NCBI RefSeq assembly: GCF_004798865.1 | Contig: NW_025336347.1 | Span: 16,295,273 to 16,359,272, forward strand | Source of the DNA: Varanus komodoensis | Taxonomy: Eukaryota > Chordata > Lepidosauria > Squamata > Varanidae | Length of the DNA stretch: 64,000 nt | Direction: 5' to 3' | Part shown: piece after piece, positions 1-11,550 of the stretch | How positions within the stretch are numbered: the stretch's first letter is position 1 | Layout: every line of letters starts with the position of its first letter | Notes under the pieces: generated by a model | Databases searched by the model: none | What the model was told of the DNA's origin: nothing | What the model saw: the letters and a program-made list of their open reading frames with translations, nothing else | Made by a program: the position numbers and the translations under genes

Positions 1-72
1 GACTAATTCAGCAGACTGTAAACCTTCTACAGACCAAACTGGGCAGATGCACATAATGAGGCAAATCCAAAA

Positions 73-93
73 TTACTACTACTACTACTACTA
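73..93. repeat. (ACT)n microsatellite
   Basis: About seven perfect trinucleotide units. Nothing else is recognised in the first 740 bases. Confidence 0.9.
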
Positions 94-746
94 TTTTGCA
101 AAGACATTTCAAACAATTTACACATTTCTGTTTAAAGGAATGAAGCATAGCATAAATATTGACAGTAGCAGATATAAAATAATTAGAGCCAACAGGCAAA
201 TTAAGGCATGACTTCAGAAACACTTTTGATACTGGAAGTAAAATACAGTGCCAAGTTAAAGAATACAGTTACAAGGCCTGAATGGGTTGGATCCAATATA
301 AGCACACGAAACTTGCCTGGCAGAAGTGGACTCCTCTGACCCCTGCCCTCATAGCAGCCCTTTCTTCTCCTCAAAATGTTCCACAGGGGCTCGGGGAACT
401 TTAAGGGGTCAGCTGTGGTGCAAGCAGAGATGGAGATCCTCATAAATCAGGTGAAGGCATCTTTCATGGAGCTCATCCATCCATAAAAGGCATCCAACCC
501 ATGTAAATCTATTTGGTGGCAAACTCTGAAGCAGAAAAGTGCATTAAGCATCTAAGGTCCAAGCAAGCATGAACTTTGCCCAGCAAAGAAAGTTGGGGCA
601 TGGCTATTGAAAAAGTAGCCCTTCCGCATCTCAGCAAGGACACCTGCAAAAGGGCCTTAGATAATGGCTTCAGCTTGATGATCACTTGCCTCTTTGGTGC
701 CTGAAAGCCAGGTCTGCGCTCTTTTGGAGACCAGTGCTTTGATCAT

Positions 747-815
747 GTAAAGTAGCTCTCATTAAAGGTAAGAGAACTTGTAAAGCAGCTATTTCTCTCA
801 TTAAAGGTAAGAGAA
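747..815. repeat. Short tandem duplication, about 37-39 bp period
   Basis: A 20-base string beginning TCTCATTAAAGG occurs perfectly at 757-776 and again at 796-815, each preceded by TGTAAAG and GCT. This is a two-copy local duplication. The remaining sequence from 94 to 1187 shows no recognisable gene or repeat. Confidence 0.8.
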
Positions 816-1187
816 GTTTGATAAGTTTCTGAATGGGAAACCATGTGGGAACCATCTGCACCCGTATCATAAGGAGGAAAGGCAGGATGTAATAAATAGA
901 AACTAATGCACCCCATTCCCTTATCATGATGTGTTTTAAAGGATAAAAACCTACCTTTTCAGTTGCGCATGGAAATAAATTGAAAGACAACTGAGCCCTT
1001 TGGATATTGGTGTAAAATTCAGCCAGCCTGGGTACCAGCCTGGGTATCATAGTCCAAACCTGCAGTTTCCAGAAAGATTTCAAATGCAGCTGGATGTTCA
1101 GGCTGGTTATTCAAATATATTACAGAATCAGTGATAACTGTAGCCAGGTTGCTTTTTTTCAGTGGACATAGCTAGCATACCAGCGGA

Positions 1188-1410
1188 GAGCCAGTGTGGC
1201 ATAGCGGTTGGAGTGCTGGACTGGGACCCAAGAGATCTGGGTTCTAGTCCTTGCTCAGCCATGAAACTCATTGGGTGACTTTGGGCCACTCATGAGCTCT
1301 CAGCCCAAAGTACTCATAGGGTTAAAATAGAGAGAAGAACTTTGTAAGCCACCTTGCAGTCACTGAAAGAGGAGAAGGGCATAGTATGAATGTAATGCAA
1401 CCATAATAAA
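1188..1410 (+). mobile_element. tRNA-derived SINE, squamate type (plus strand)
   Basis: The head begins GAGCCAGTGTGGCATAGCGG. It carries A-box-like (TAGCGGTTGGAG) and B-box-like (GGTTCTAGTCC) pol III promoter elements, as in tRNA-derived SINEs. The body (CTCAGCCATGAAACTC, then GGGTGACTTTGGGCC) and the tail (GTAAGCCACCTTG, then AATGTAATGCAA) match the widespread squamate SINE. Related copies lie in reverse orientation near 33.1, 41.1 and 43.0 kb, which supports the call internally. Divergence and lack of a clear target duplication suggest an old copy. SINEs carry no protein and depend on a LINE partner. Confidence 0.85.
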
Positions 1411-2282
1411 GCTGGGATAGTGTGATCTTTGAAAGCAGATTTCTTCAGTTGTCCCAACATCCTGTCTACCACTCAGGATGAAGTAGTAATTGTTCACTTT
1501 GCAATTGAAAAGTGTTTAGACTTTTTCATTTACTTGCAGTGGAAGACATTAGTTAATGTGATATTTTGGGCATGTAATATATTTAGGACTTCACAGAAAT
1601 GTCATTTTGTTTTACAAATAAATCTGCATACAGAAACAGACTGAAAACAGACCTTTCCAAAGAGAGAAGAAACTCTGGATAAGGAACTGCTTTGTATGAT
1701 CAATTTAGCATGTCAGAATGTGGGTCTTTGAAAAACCTGATTTTTTACACACCTAATTTCACCATCATGCACCAAACAACTGGTGATCATCACAATCGTT
1801 TAGCACTGGCATGGGGAGCTACTATCTAAGTAGGAGGATGCCTCATTCCCCTTTGCTTCTAGTGGCTTTTAAATGCTTTAGATGTTCTAAGGAAAGAAGT
1901 ATGTTGCAATGATAAGTATTTTTTTCTGTTTCTGAAATCATAGATACATTTTTAAATTTCTGATGCAATGAACACATTTCATGATTAAATGATAAAGCAT
2001 GAGCCACCTACCAAAGGAACTCATTTTTGTTGCGTTATATCCTTGACATCAACGATTTACACTCAAATGTCACAGGTAAATATCTCCTTTTCAATTATTG
2101 ATATCGTTTCAGTGCTGACCCTTGTTGCCTATCTCTTCAAGTCTGTTGTGCCTTTCAAACATCTCCATCCAGTGTAGCAAAGTAGTTCAGGCCCATGTTA
2201 TCAAGAGATGGAATGCCTTTTAGCGATATCATCTTTACACTCTGACTTTTTTTAGCTTTCTAGATGACCTCTGTGGCAAATC
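1411..2282. other. No gene or known repeat recognised
   Basis: AT-rich single-copy-looking sequence with only short chance open frames (61-71 codons) and no splice-bounded coding pattern. Confidence 0.5.
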
Positions 2283-2339
2283 TCTTTTCTTTTCTTTTCT
2301 TTTCTTTTCTTTTCTTTTCTTTTCTTTTCTTTTCTTTTC
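2283..2339. repeat. (CTTTT)n microsatellite
   Basis: Eleven or so near-perfect pentanucleotide units, giving one strand that is entirely pyrimidine for over 55 bases. Confidence 0.95.
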
Positions 2340-2710
2340 GTCTCAGTCTTTCATTCTTTTATGGACAGCTATGTGCATTGCCCTCTATCACAATATAAAT
2401 ACAGATTGCATTTGATTGTCCTTTCAGCTTTTGGGTTATTCTTCTACCCTTCTTTTCAGCAATTGGTGTGCAAACTACTCTAGTCTACAAGGAGGAAGCC
2501 TCGGAAATGAAAGTAAATTTTACCAGAATTGGGTCACTAATAAAGGAAAATTAGTAAGTCCTGAGTATTAATTGGCTCCAGTTTCCAAGATACAGCTTCA
2601 GGTCAAAATAGCATCAACATAATTCAAAATTACAAGGGGGATGTGCAATTATGCTCCATAACTTTTCTGCAAAATGTGATATAGCAATGAGAATGGTGCC
2701 TCACCAATCA

Positions 2711-3130
2711 TTATAAATTTATCTTTTTTTTTGATACCAAGAACATAACTTTCCATTCATTTATTGGGTTTTCATGTGACATTTTCATGCTTTTTTCATG
2801 AAAAACTGAATCAGCTGCATCCTGCTCATTGTCTTTATCATCACCTGAGTCTAGAGAGTAGGATTCTGGTGGATCTGGAATTGGCAAGTCTTCCGCATGG
2901 GATACAGGATGCAGTGCAGATGGCATGTTTGAGTATTCCATGGTCCACTTCTTTCTTGAGATCCCTTTTGCAACTGGGGGAACCATGCAAAAATAGCAGC
3001 TGCTACTATGTTTGGTGGGTTCCCTCCACACCATTGGGACTGCAAAGGCATGGACTTTTTCTTCCTGTTTAGCCAATAATGCAGATCAGTTGCACATGTA
3101 ATGCAACAATAAGATGGGCCCAACTCTCAT
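2711..3130 (-). pseudogene. Fossil protein-coding fragment of an unfamiliar multicopy (probably mobile) family
   Basis: The minus-strand frame at 2711-3076 (121 codons) reads like real protein, unlike neighbouring chance frames. It contains FAVPMVWREPT, then a CYFCM zinc-knuckle-like pair of cysteines, an Lys/Arg-rich stretch, a SALHPVSHAEDLPIPDPPE segment and an acidic tail (DSGDDKDNEQD). From memory, this order (VPM.WREP, CYFC, PSA.RPVPH, PVP.PP) recurs in uncharacterised multicopy proteins of arthropods, cnidarians and some vertebrates, often linked to mobile elements; I cannot name the family. Coding similarity appears to extend slightly upstream. The copy is clearly broken, with probably two or more breaks and no flanking gene parts found, so it is treated as a fossil. 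It ends close to the A-rich insertion at 3243. Confidence 0.5.
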
Positions 3131-3227
3131 CCTGATCCCCTATTTTGCATCCAAAATATAGCTGGTATGCCTTTTTTACCACTGCCATCATACTGTACTT
3201 TTAAGATGCAAATATAACCTCACCATG

Positions 3228-3415
3228 AATGTAGCAGAAGTTTTATTTTATTTTTTTTTACTTTATTTTTTACCCCCTTTTTATTTTTTTTAACCAAACA
3301 TATATACCAACAGTTGAGATGTAATACATATCAAAATATATCAATAATATTAGCATCTACAACCCAACTAATAACTAAAAAAACACAACACAAAAAAACA
3401 AATGTAGCAGAAGTT
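3228..3415 (-). mobile_element. Short L1-like retroposed insertion with 15-bp target-site duplication
   Basis: A perfect 15-base direct repeat (AATGTAGCAGAAGTT) lies at 3228-3242 and 3401-3415 and brackets a 158-base insert (3243-3400). On the minus strand the insert ends in a long A-rich tail (AAAGTAAAAAAAAATAAAAT). Target duplication plus A-rich 3' end is the hallmark of target-primed reverse transcription by an L1-type LINE. The insert has no coding content, so it is either a heavily 5'-truncated LINE 3' end or an L1-mobilised RNA. The perfect duplication suggests a fairly young event. Confidence 0.8.
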
Positions 3416-4104
3416 ATCTGCATTGTTTACACAGTTTACACAGTTTCGAGGCAGCTTGGCTTCTGAGGGAAAATATCACACAACTGTTCCTTGGAAATGT
3501 TAGGCAATGACACTTTCACAAGCCACCAGATGTAACTTTATGATGCATAGAACTGACCAAGACAAATGTACCTTGCAATAAAAGAACAATAAATTACAGT
3601 TAGGTAATATTCTTTAGTCCCAAAGTGAAGATAAATTTATACAGTTCCATGGGGTACCATTTTCATTGTTTTATTTTACTTTGTCGAGAAGTTACGAGGC
3701 ATCATGGTTATCAGACACCTCCCTCTCTTGTAGGCAAATAGACTTGCTTGTATATAATTCTTTATTGTGAAATATCTTGAAAAGTTTAGCCAACCAGCAC
3801 CTTTATTGCCTGTTTTTTAATTCATCTAATAAAACTATGTAAGAATCAGCACATTTTATCTTGGAGTTCAATAATTTCCCAAAATTTGTAGACCAGTGCT
3901 ATTGCTGATTCAAGGTATCCTGAACATCCTACGAGTTAATAATCACCACTGGACAATTCTGGTTGTGGTTCTCTTCACTCTTTAGACTCTCTTTATCTAT
4001 TTAAAATGCGTGACCTATACATTCCCAGGCCATTCATAGCCGCTAACAACAATCTATGAACCTGATCTTTTAGCAGTATCTCAGCCTGCTCTTAAACAGA
4101 TAGA
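3416..4104. other. No gene or known repeat recognised
   Basis: Moderately AT-rich sequence without long frames or recognisable element ends. Confidence 0.45.
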
Positions 4105-4390
4105 ATATTGCTTAGATGGCCAGAGGAACCACCCATCCATTCCATCTCCTCTGGATTGGGTCTACCTTTATTGGCCCCCATCCAGTCCAATACTGCGACC
4201 AGACACTGGCTCAGAATGCCCACTGCCTCACCTGGATATGATGAAATGGACGGAGAGACCTGGGTATCGTCTGCGTATTGGAGAGTCTGCAAGCCATGTC
4301 TCTGGGTAACTTCTCGCAGCAGTTTCATGAAGATGTGGAACAGCGTGCGGGAGAGCAGAGAGCCTGTGTCCCCCCATGGCATAGCCGCTG
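4105..4390 (-). mobile_element. L2-type LINE fragment, reverse-transcriptase region
   Basis: On the minus strand the frame reads LFHIFMKLLREV, then LQYADDTQ (the catalytic YADD box of reverse transcriptase), then SSYPGEAVGILSQCL and DWMGANKGRPNP. This matches the L2 order seen in the longer copy at 51.7-51.9 kb (LFNIYMKPLGEV, YTDDTQ, PGEAVAVLNRCL, GWMRANKLKLNP). Only the palm-to-thumb segment of the protein survives. Both ends of the element are missing and it differs clearly from the 51-kb copy, so it is an older or different subfamily. Confidence 0.8.
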
Positions 4391-5424
4391 AGGGACGGAA
4401 CACTAATCTGCAGTTCTGCCTTCTGGAAATGTCCATCATGAGCATCACCCCACTGCTCAGTTTGATCCAAGGGCTTTGGGAATGTGATTGTGCTGGAGAA
4501 GCAAGGCACTATGAAGCCTTCCTTTAAAATAGTGAAAAGACAGAGACGCATTTTATATTTAGCTGCTACAATCCATGTTTTTTTTTTCAGAAAACCTTTC
4601 AGGAAACAGAACTAAGAGTTTGCATTACGAAGCCACCCTTTGAGTTCTGTCATTGCACACAGTTGCCTTAGAACGCTTGCAGTTTCTTGGGCCCTCGTTT
4701 CCTTTGCGGTAACTAGAACTTTTACGGTCAGCACAGACTCTGATAAAATAGCATTCTAGCATCATTTTGCTAGCTTAGCAGATGTTGAACTTTATCAGCA
4801 CTCAGTCGTCGTGGTCATCATCATCATCATCATCATCACAACAACGGGCACATTGCTTCCTGCTCTAACTACTTGATTTCTTTCCATCTGAATGGAAGAG
4901 ATCCACTCTTTTTAGATCTGAAGGTGCATTTTGTCTCCTGCACCCCTCATGTCTCTGGTGCAAAAATACAAATTATTAGTCTTGCACTCCATTTTGTTTT
5001 CGTGCACTGTTCCCTTTATTTTTAGAGTGCTAAAAGGAGAAATACCTGTTGCACACTCTCTAACATGATAGTCTAGCTTGCATTACTTTCTACATTTGAA
5101 GAATGAGCGTGCCCTAGCACTTCCTGTCTCCTATTGTATAACCAAAAGAGTAGTCTTATGCCTCCAAAGTAGGCAGCTTTTAACTTATAATGTTTTTAAT
5201 GTGGCAGTGATAGATCCAAACTGAAATCAGTTAAAGGCATTCCTCCAAATATGTTATCAGATGCCCTTGCCCATTTTCAGAGTAAACGGGTGTCCCACAT
5301 GGGGGGTGGGCAACAGCGGCACAGGAAATGGCTGCCTTCCAGCCAGGTTTGCTAAATCTATTTTGAAATGGCTGTTGCCTAAATGCAAGAACAGCTTGTA
5401 TACACGGACAGATTGGAGCACGTA
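4391..5424. other. Unannotated stretch with a short (ATC)n tract
   Basis: The only repeat seen is a perfect (TCA)n run at 4815-4839. No gene is recognisable; the longest frames are antisense to the L2 fragment. Confidence 0.5.
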
Positions 5425-5805
5425 CAGTGGGACCTTGGCTCACGAACTTAATCCATTCCAGGACTCTGGTCATGACCCAAATTGGTCATGAGCCAAGTCA
5501 AATTCCCCCATAAGGTTCAATGTAAATAAGGTCAATCCCTTTTGTAACTATTTTTTAAAATCACAAAAATGTGAAGCAAAGTGACAAAGAACAACAAAGA
5601 TTGCAGCCATCTCCCCCGTCCCCTGAGCACGATCATGCCCATCTCCCCCCACCCCCGAGCGCACCCACAATCGCGGTCGTGCTGGAGTGGGGAGATGGGC
5701 ATGATCGCGATCGTCACCCAATGCAGAGTTCACGACCTGAGGCAAAATTTTTCAGAAATTTCTGTTTGCGACCCACTTTGGTTGTGAACTGAGGCGTTCA
5801 CAAAA
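5425..5805. mobile_element. Tigger-like (TcMar) MITE with strong internal hairpin
   Basis: The left end starts after TA with CAGTGGGACCTTGGCTCACG, resembling Tigger/pogo termini (CAG, then CCTCGGTT- or CCTTGGTT-like). The right side near 5755-5800 carries a related motif (GCGACCCACTTTGGTTGTGAACTGAGG). That motif echoes the left subterminal block (ATGACCCAAATTGGTCATGAGCC). The middle is GC- and CpG-rich and contains a perfect 17-base inverted repeat: 5632-5648 (ATCATGCCCATCTCCCC) with 5689-5705. There is no transposase, so it is non-autonomous. The right terminus is eroded and its exact end is uncertain. Confidence 0.6.
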
Positions 5806-7559
5806 TGCTGCAGGTGAAGAGAAGAAAACTGTGGTTTGAAAAACTGGACCCCTGATTGAGAGAGATGGGGATACACCCTGGGGAATGGGCAGCTTGCTGA
5901 TCAAACTTCTGGAGAACCTTGGAGTGATGCAACCAAGGCCCTGTGTCCACTGTGTTCTGTGGAAGGTGTCCTCCATTTCCTCAAATGCACTTTAGACTCC
6001 CAGGCACAGAGTTTAGGCTAGGAGTACAGAAGAGACCCAGCTCAGGATGGAAGTAAGCAAAGTGTCCAGTAGCTTTCTTCTAGGCTATGAGCAGGGCCTC
6101 CCATAAGTGCCTGGCTTCTTGCCTGGGCTGGCTGATTCCATAGGACCAAAGTCAGGCTGTCACAGGATGGCATTTCCCAGAAGAAAAGCAGTGTCAAGGT
6201 GATGCTTTTACCTGCTGTTCTATCAGGAGGGAAGGGCACTTTAGGATTGGAGGGTATCTGCTTAGATTTGTTTTATATTGGTCAATTTGTAAGTTACCTT
6301 GGCAGTTGCTTAACGAGATTTTCAGCTTAGAAGTCAGGAAGGCACATTCATGCAGATTTTTTAATTTTGCACATTTAAGCTATTATGCTAACCTAAACTC
6401 AGTTCTCAGTTTAAACTTCTCTGAATTTATCAACTGATCCATAAACACAGGTATATATTGAGGAAAATAACATAAATGCTATATTATACTGGGAGCACTG
6501 CATGCAAAAATTAGGTAAAATATATACATATATATAGAGAGAGAAATGTGTACAAAAATTATTATGATTTTCCATGTAAGCATATAAAAGTTATCAGAGT
6601 ATGGAACACACCATACCTGTAACTGCAGAAGCTTTCAAAATAAGAAGTGAATTAAATTTAAGCTTAGGGAAAACAGACAACAGAAAATGTAAATTGTCAG
6701 ATATGTCAAGACATGGCTTTCATAACTCTGCAATAGCCTCTGTGGGTTGGGGACACTGGCCATCCCTGATGGCTTGTTCCCCCATCAAGTAAGGATGGAT
6801 AAATTAGTATCTTTTGGTTTTTCTCAGTATTTCACTTTTCAAAGCTTAAGTTCAGATTGATCTGACTTTTCAGAACCTTAAAAAGAGGTTTGCATGAAAA
6901 TGCATACATATTTCTTCTAATAAATGCATTTTGTAACATTTAAGCCTAATATTATATTTTTGCAAGCACTCTTCCTAATGGCATGTACCTTTTCATGCTA
7001 TTTCTTACACAGTTGTTTAACCTTTTTTTTCCTTTATTGGAGAACTCCATTGCAAAAGTTCAGAAAAAAGAAAATTTCAAGACCTGAGTTTCGGTTCACA
7101 AGGCACTTCCAAAAAGTGAAATTAAGAAGTTTGCATCAACATGAAACTTGAACAATTTCTCCTCCATCCTGATCTTCAAGGGGAGCTGTGTCATGAGTAA
7201 GCATGGCAAAGTCTGCATCGGTACACAATCCCACACACACCTTTTGGATGCCTTTGATTTGAAGAGGAGTATATGATCCCAGATGCTCTTTTCCTACCTT
7301 TGAACACAGCAGATACTGTTGATGGTTGGATTCATCTAAGACACTGGCTTATGTCTCTCAGAGTCTGGCCTCTTGTTATTCCTGTGTGGCATGAGAAGGT
7401 CTTCTATTTGCTGCTTCAGTTCAGGGCCACCAAGCACGCAAGGAATGGCTAACTACATTTTCACCACAGACGCATTTCACAGAAATGATTCTGACAGAGA
7501 AAGTCAGATATTAGTACTTTGAGGATAAGCCATTAATCAGAAGTGTATATTTTGAAAGG
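5806..7559. other. No gene or known repeat recognised
   Basis: Mixed AT-rich sequence; a TATATA-rich patch lies near 6520-6545. Short frames show no protein-like composition. Confidence 0.45.
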
Positions 7560-7599
7560 ACAATGGAACTGAAATACCAGGCTATCGAATTTAGCCTTC

Positions 7600-8105
7600 C
7601 ATGACAATATACAGTCTTTTTATAGTCTGTTAGGGCCCTTTAGTGCACTTTACCTATTCGCTGAGCTCCCATTTTATATTTCCCGGTGTTTCATGTACTA
7701 ATCAAGGATTTTGAATGGCCTATTGTATTTAAGCAATCGATCACTAAGGCGTGATCTCTTTAAATCATCTGTTATTTTAACCTCATTCAGAGGTCAAAGC
7801 AATACTTGAGAAGCAAATCCAATGGGGTTGTGTAAGCTAGAATGTTTCTGAGTCAACTCCAGCAAGCTCCAGTCGGAGATTTTCTTGTCCTCAAGGTAAA
7901 GCATCTGGGAAGCATCCCATTGTTAGCTAACTTAATTCCCCATTTGTTTATAATTAATTGTGTACTGTTGCCTGACAGAACATAATGGAACTACAAAACA
8001 ATCACTTAGAACAGGAAACAACTGTCAATTAATATACTAATGAATTAAGTTTACGAAAGGTGAAGCAGCCAAGATTCCCAGTGGAAAACTGCTAGACATA
8101 CAGCC
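7600..8105. other. Candidate conserved noncoding (enhancer-like) stretch
   Basis: AT-rich, non-repetitive sequence with clustered homeodomain-type cores (TAATTA at about 7951, TCAATTAATATACTAATGAA at about 8025) and ATCGAT. It has no transposon features. This texture is typical of deeply conserved vertebrate enhancers, but conservation cannot be judged from one sequence. Confidence 0.25.
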
Positions 8106-9990
8106 TCTGTGCTCAGCAGACACAGCTATTAATGTTGCTTGTCTCTTTACAGCTATTTGGAAACACTTTTTGAAGTGTATTTTTTGTTTTTGTTTTCCCT
8201 TGGAACCTGTTCATGCAGCAGTGAACATTCTCAAAGAGATAATGGGGAGACCTTGGTAAAAAGACACTGTGGTGATCTCCTCCAGCTGATGTGCGGGAGT
8301 GTCAGGTTCTCTTTCCTTGAAGCACCCTCTGGTCCAGGGGGTATTGTCTGGTGCACAAACACCTGCTGCCTAGGACCTTCCAGAGACACGGCTTTACCAG
8401 ACGCCTTAGTGGATTCAGGACATTCCCACCTCACCCCTTCTCTGTTCCCATCAGCTGCAGAATCAAGGACAGGCCTTGAGAGCCAGCAAACTCTCCTTAC
8501 TGGATGGGGTTACCAGCAGCCTCAGACCTCTGTGTGTGGAAGCTTGGTGCTTTGACAGCTGCCAGAACTGAGGGTTCATTTTTAAATGAGGGTTTTGACA
8601 GGGCTAGTCAGGTGACTTGACCGGGCCATATGCATATTCCTATGGATATGTCCCTGTTAAACAAAAACAAAAAACTAATTGACCCTGTTGGAAACTCCTT
8701 GCTCTCACTTTTCTGTCTCCTTGAGCACCTTGTGGCTCAGGAGAGGGTGACAAAGAACACTGAGGAGAGTCAGGTCCAGCCACGAAAAGTCAAGGATCTC
8801 ATCACAAAGGGGACAATCTGCTGGCCACCCCCTTTCATGAGGAATGGTCACCCATTGCTTTTATTGCTTTTGTGTTCTTTTGACAACCCACCTAGGGAAA
8901 AACAATGTGGAAAAAATACATAAAACCCAGCCTACTTAGAGCCTCTCTGGGCTTGTGTCTGGGTCTGACTGAGCTTTGAGAGCAGGCATCCCCCATGGTG
9001 TTGCCCAAAGGAGACTTCCTATATTTTTGACCCATGGAATCACAGATATGTCTGACTAAATTTTGAAAAAAAATATGCAGACATTTGGATTGCATTTTTA
9101 AAGGTGATCAACCAGTGATGTGTTTATTGGGAACGTTGCAGAAGCTTCAAAGAGATAGCTGTTCATGTTCTCTGAGTGAAAGGGGGCAAAACTCTGTGGC
9201 AAGTGAAATGGCTCATGACCACAGTGGAGGGGGGGGGCACTGTGCCACAGATGGCCATCCCAAAATGCTGGGTGGGTTCTTGTGGGGCGGCTGTCATTGG
9301 CCTGGGCAGGCTTGGCTGGAGCAGCCAGGGATTTTGCTGCTTTTGTCACGCAACCTGATAGCTGCTTCCTGGCATGAGAGATGGAGTCAGTTGCCTGGGT
9401 TCAAATGGCATGACAATTCTGGATGCAACAACCCCCAAAGCAAGCCATGGCTTCTTACCCTCAAACAAGGCAGCCTGATTTTGCACATCAGGACAACCCA
9501 CTGTGAGTTGTTAGCCGCAATAGGTTGTCATGTCCTACGAACACAGCCCTTGCATTCTGCTGATTGGAAAGCTTTCTTTCTGTTCTTTCTGCTGAATACT
9601 ATGTCCTACGTTAACATTTTGAAGGATTTGTGTGTGTTCAGGGTTTGTTTTTGTTTTGGCTTGGTTCATTGTTCATTTCTCCTTTCATTAACCTTATTGC
9701 TTGATCGTGTATTTTAATGCTAACAAAAAACCAATAAAGCGAACTAGAAAAGGTCATTTCCCTGGTTCCCATGAAATAATTCCCAGCCAATGAGGACACA
9801 GGGAGGATGCCCCCTTAGTGAATGAGGGGCAGGGCATTTTTATTGGTGGAGAAAGCCCATGGGGACTCCCATATCAAATGCAAACCTCAAAAGCAAACTA
9901 ATCCAAAATAAATCCTACCAGGGCTTGCAACAAAGATCTGCCAGTAGATTATTTCAAGAAGGGTTTGTATGAGATCCAGAAATACCAATC
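8106..9990. other. Unannotated stretch holding one long chance-like open frame
   Basis: A 210-codon plus-strand frame (9085-9717) is followed by AATAAA at 9733-9738. Its translation is Cys/Trp/Leu-rich without domain or codon structure, so it is not called a gene. No known repeat is recognised, although 9300-9560 has inverted-repeat-like wording (AACAACCC, AACCCACTGTGAGTTGTT). Confidence 0.4.
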
Positions 9991-10010
9991 TGTTGTTGTT
10001 GTTGTTGTTG
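9991..10010. repeat. (TGT)n microsatellite
   Basis: Seven TTG-type units, perfect. Confidence 0.85.
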
Positions 10011-10671
10011 TATTAACTAGACATGTGGAAGTCAAAAATGGTTTGAACGGCAGCTGATTGTGCCTTCTCTGGATAAGTTTGTATAGCCGTCTATAAACAT
10101 AAACTACGTACATCAGCTTCCCACTTACAACATCTGTTAGGTGTTTACCCACCTGTCCTCCACCATTTGGAAATGAGGCTTTAATATTATTTGTGACCAG
10201 GTGAACCTGTACATTCCATTTCAATTACAGATTACAATAATATCTCCATAGTCTACCTTTGTTTACCCCTCAAAATTCAAAAGTATGGAACACCTGCATG
10301 CTCTATTTTATATAGATGGGAAATTAAATTAAACCCTGATTACCCTTGGGTTGATTGACTGTCCTCCCCTGTATGTTTCATTGCTAGCAGTGGGCTTTCA
10401 TCAGCAAGTGCATGCTATTAGGAAATCTCCCACGGAGCTCTTTGTTGCCAGTCCATCTGCTGGTATTGCAAAGATTCAGATCACTTGCTTTAGGAAATCC
10501 ATGCTGTTTTCCTTTCCCCTCCTTCCGACTGTTACTATTTCACATATTTGGTAATATATTTTCCCATATGCTGTAATGGCCATTGTTAACCCAAGAGCTC
10601 AGCTTTTCTATTCAGCCCGTTGTCTTTTGTCGTCATCAAATTTAACGTGCAGTCCTCTGCACACCGAGACA

Positions 10672-10745
10672 GAAGAAAGAACCACAACCCCCAGCAGTCC
10701 TTCAGGTTGCCATGTTGATCAGGGCATGCTGGGAATTGTAAGACG
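10672..10745. repeat. Short palindromic MITE-like repeat
   Basis: Arms ACCACAACCCCCAGCAGTCC and GGCATGCTGGGAATTGTAAG are approximate inverted copies. The ACTACAACTCCCAGCATG wording is typical of an old, widespread vertebrate inverted-repeat element. A related copy appears near 37.3 kb. It is too short and worn to name the transposon family. Confidence 0.4.
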
Positions 10746-11550
10746 TTTTGCTCTCTGCACATGTATAGGATTGTGTCCTTATGCATGTTAAGGATCAGGT
10801 GTTGCAGTTTTCCACTTTTCTGTGGAACTTTTTTTTTTGCAATGTTTCTGTCTAAATCAAGTTGCACGTTTTAAATCTAGTGCTCTAACAGGAAGCCTGC
10901 TCACACCTTCATGTTAACATAGAGTAGCCTGCTGAGACTTCCTCCTTAAATCTACCACTGCCATGCCCACCGTGGCTAACCTAAATCTGAGCCCCTGCGG
11001 ATTTTACTTTTGGCAAAGGGGATGGGCCTGTTGCCAACATGTATCTCATGCTCCTTAACAGCTCGGAGCATCGATGGTTAGCAGAAGGGTGACTGTGCAA
11101 AGCAAACCATGTGCTTGCAATGAACTGAGTACTTTCATAGTCCTAACGTTCAAAATTTTTATTTTAAATAACATTAAACTAAGGAAGGTGGAAGAAGAGC
11201 AGTTGCATTAAACAGTGACTTGTGATTTTATAGCTATGGTTCCCAGGCTGTAATTCTGTCCTAGTTCAGTGAAATCTGCAGCCTCCACTGTCAAGGAAAG
11301 TGCTTTGGGCCTGTTTCTAAGAGAAGAGTCAGACAAAGGTTAGCATAGATGGAAATGGAGATAAGGGTCCGTTTCAGCTATTGACTTTTATACCTTCTGT
11401 GCATTGGGATACAGGTATGAAAATTGATGGGGAAAGTGAGAGCAAAAAAGGACAGACTTCGTAAATGTTTATCCCACCACCATCTTCTGACAGGTGTAAC
11501 AGTGAGCCATCCCTCCTTTGGCCATATAGCATGGACTTAAGGGGAAGATT
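10746..11550. other. No gene or known repeat recognised
   Basis: Ordinary mixed-composition sequence without long frames. Confidence 0.45.

Noticed and set aside
8139-8555. 138-codon plus frame with a hydrophobic start resembling a signal peptide
   Set aside because: No recognisable domain after the hydrophobic part and no splice or promoter support.
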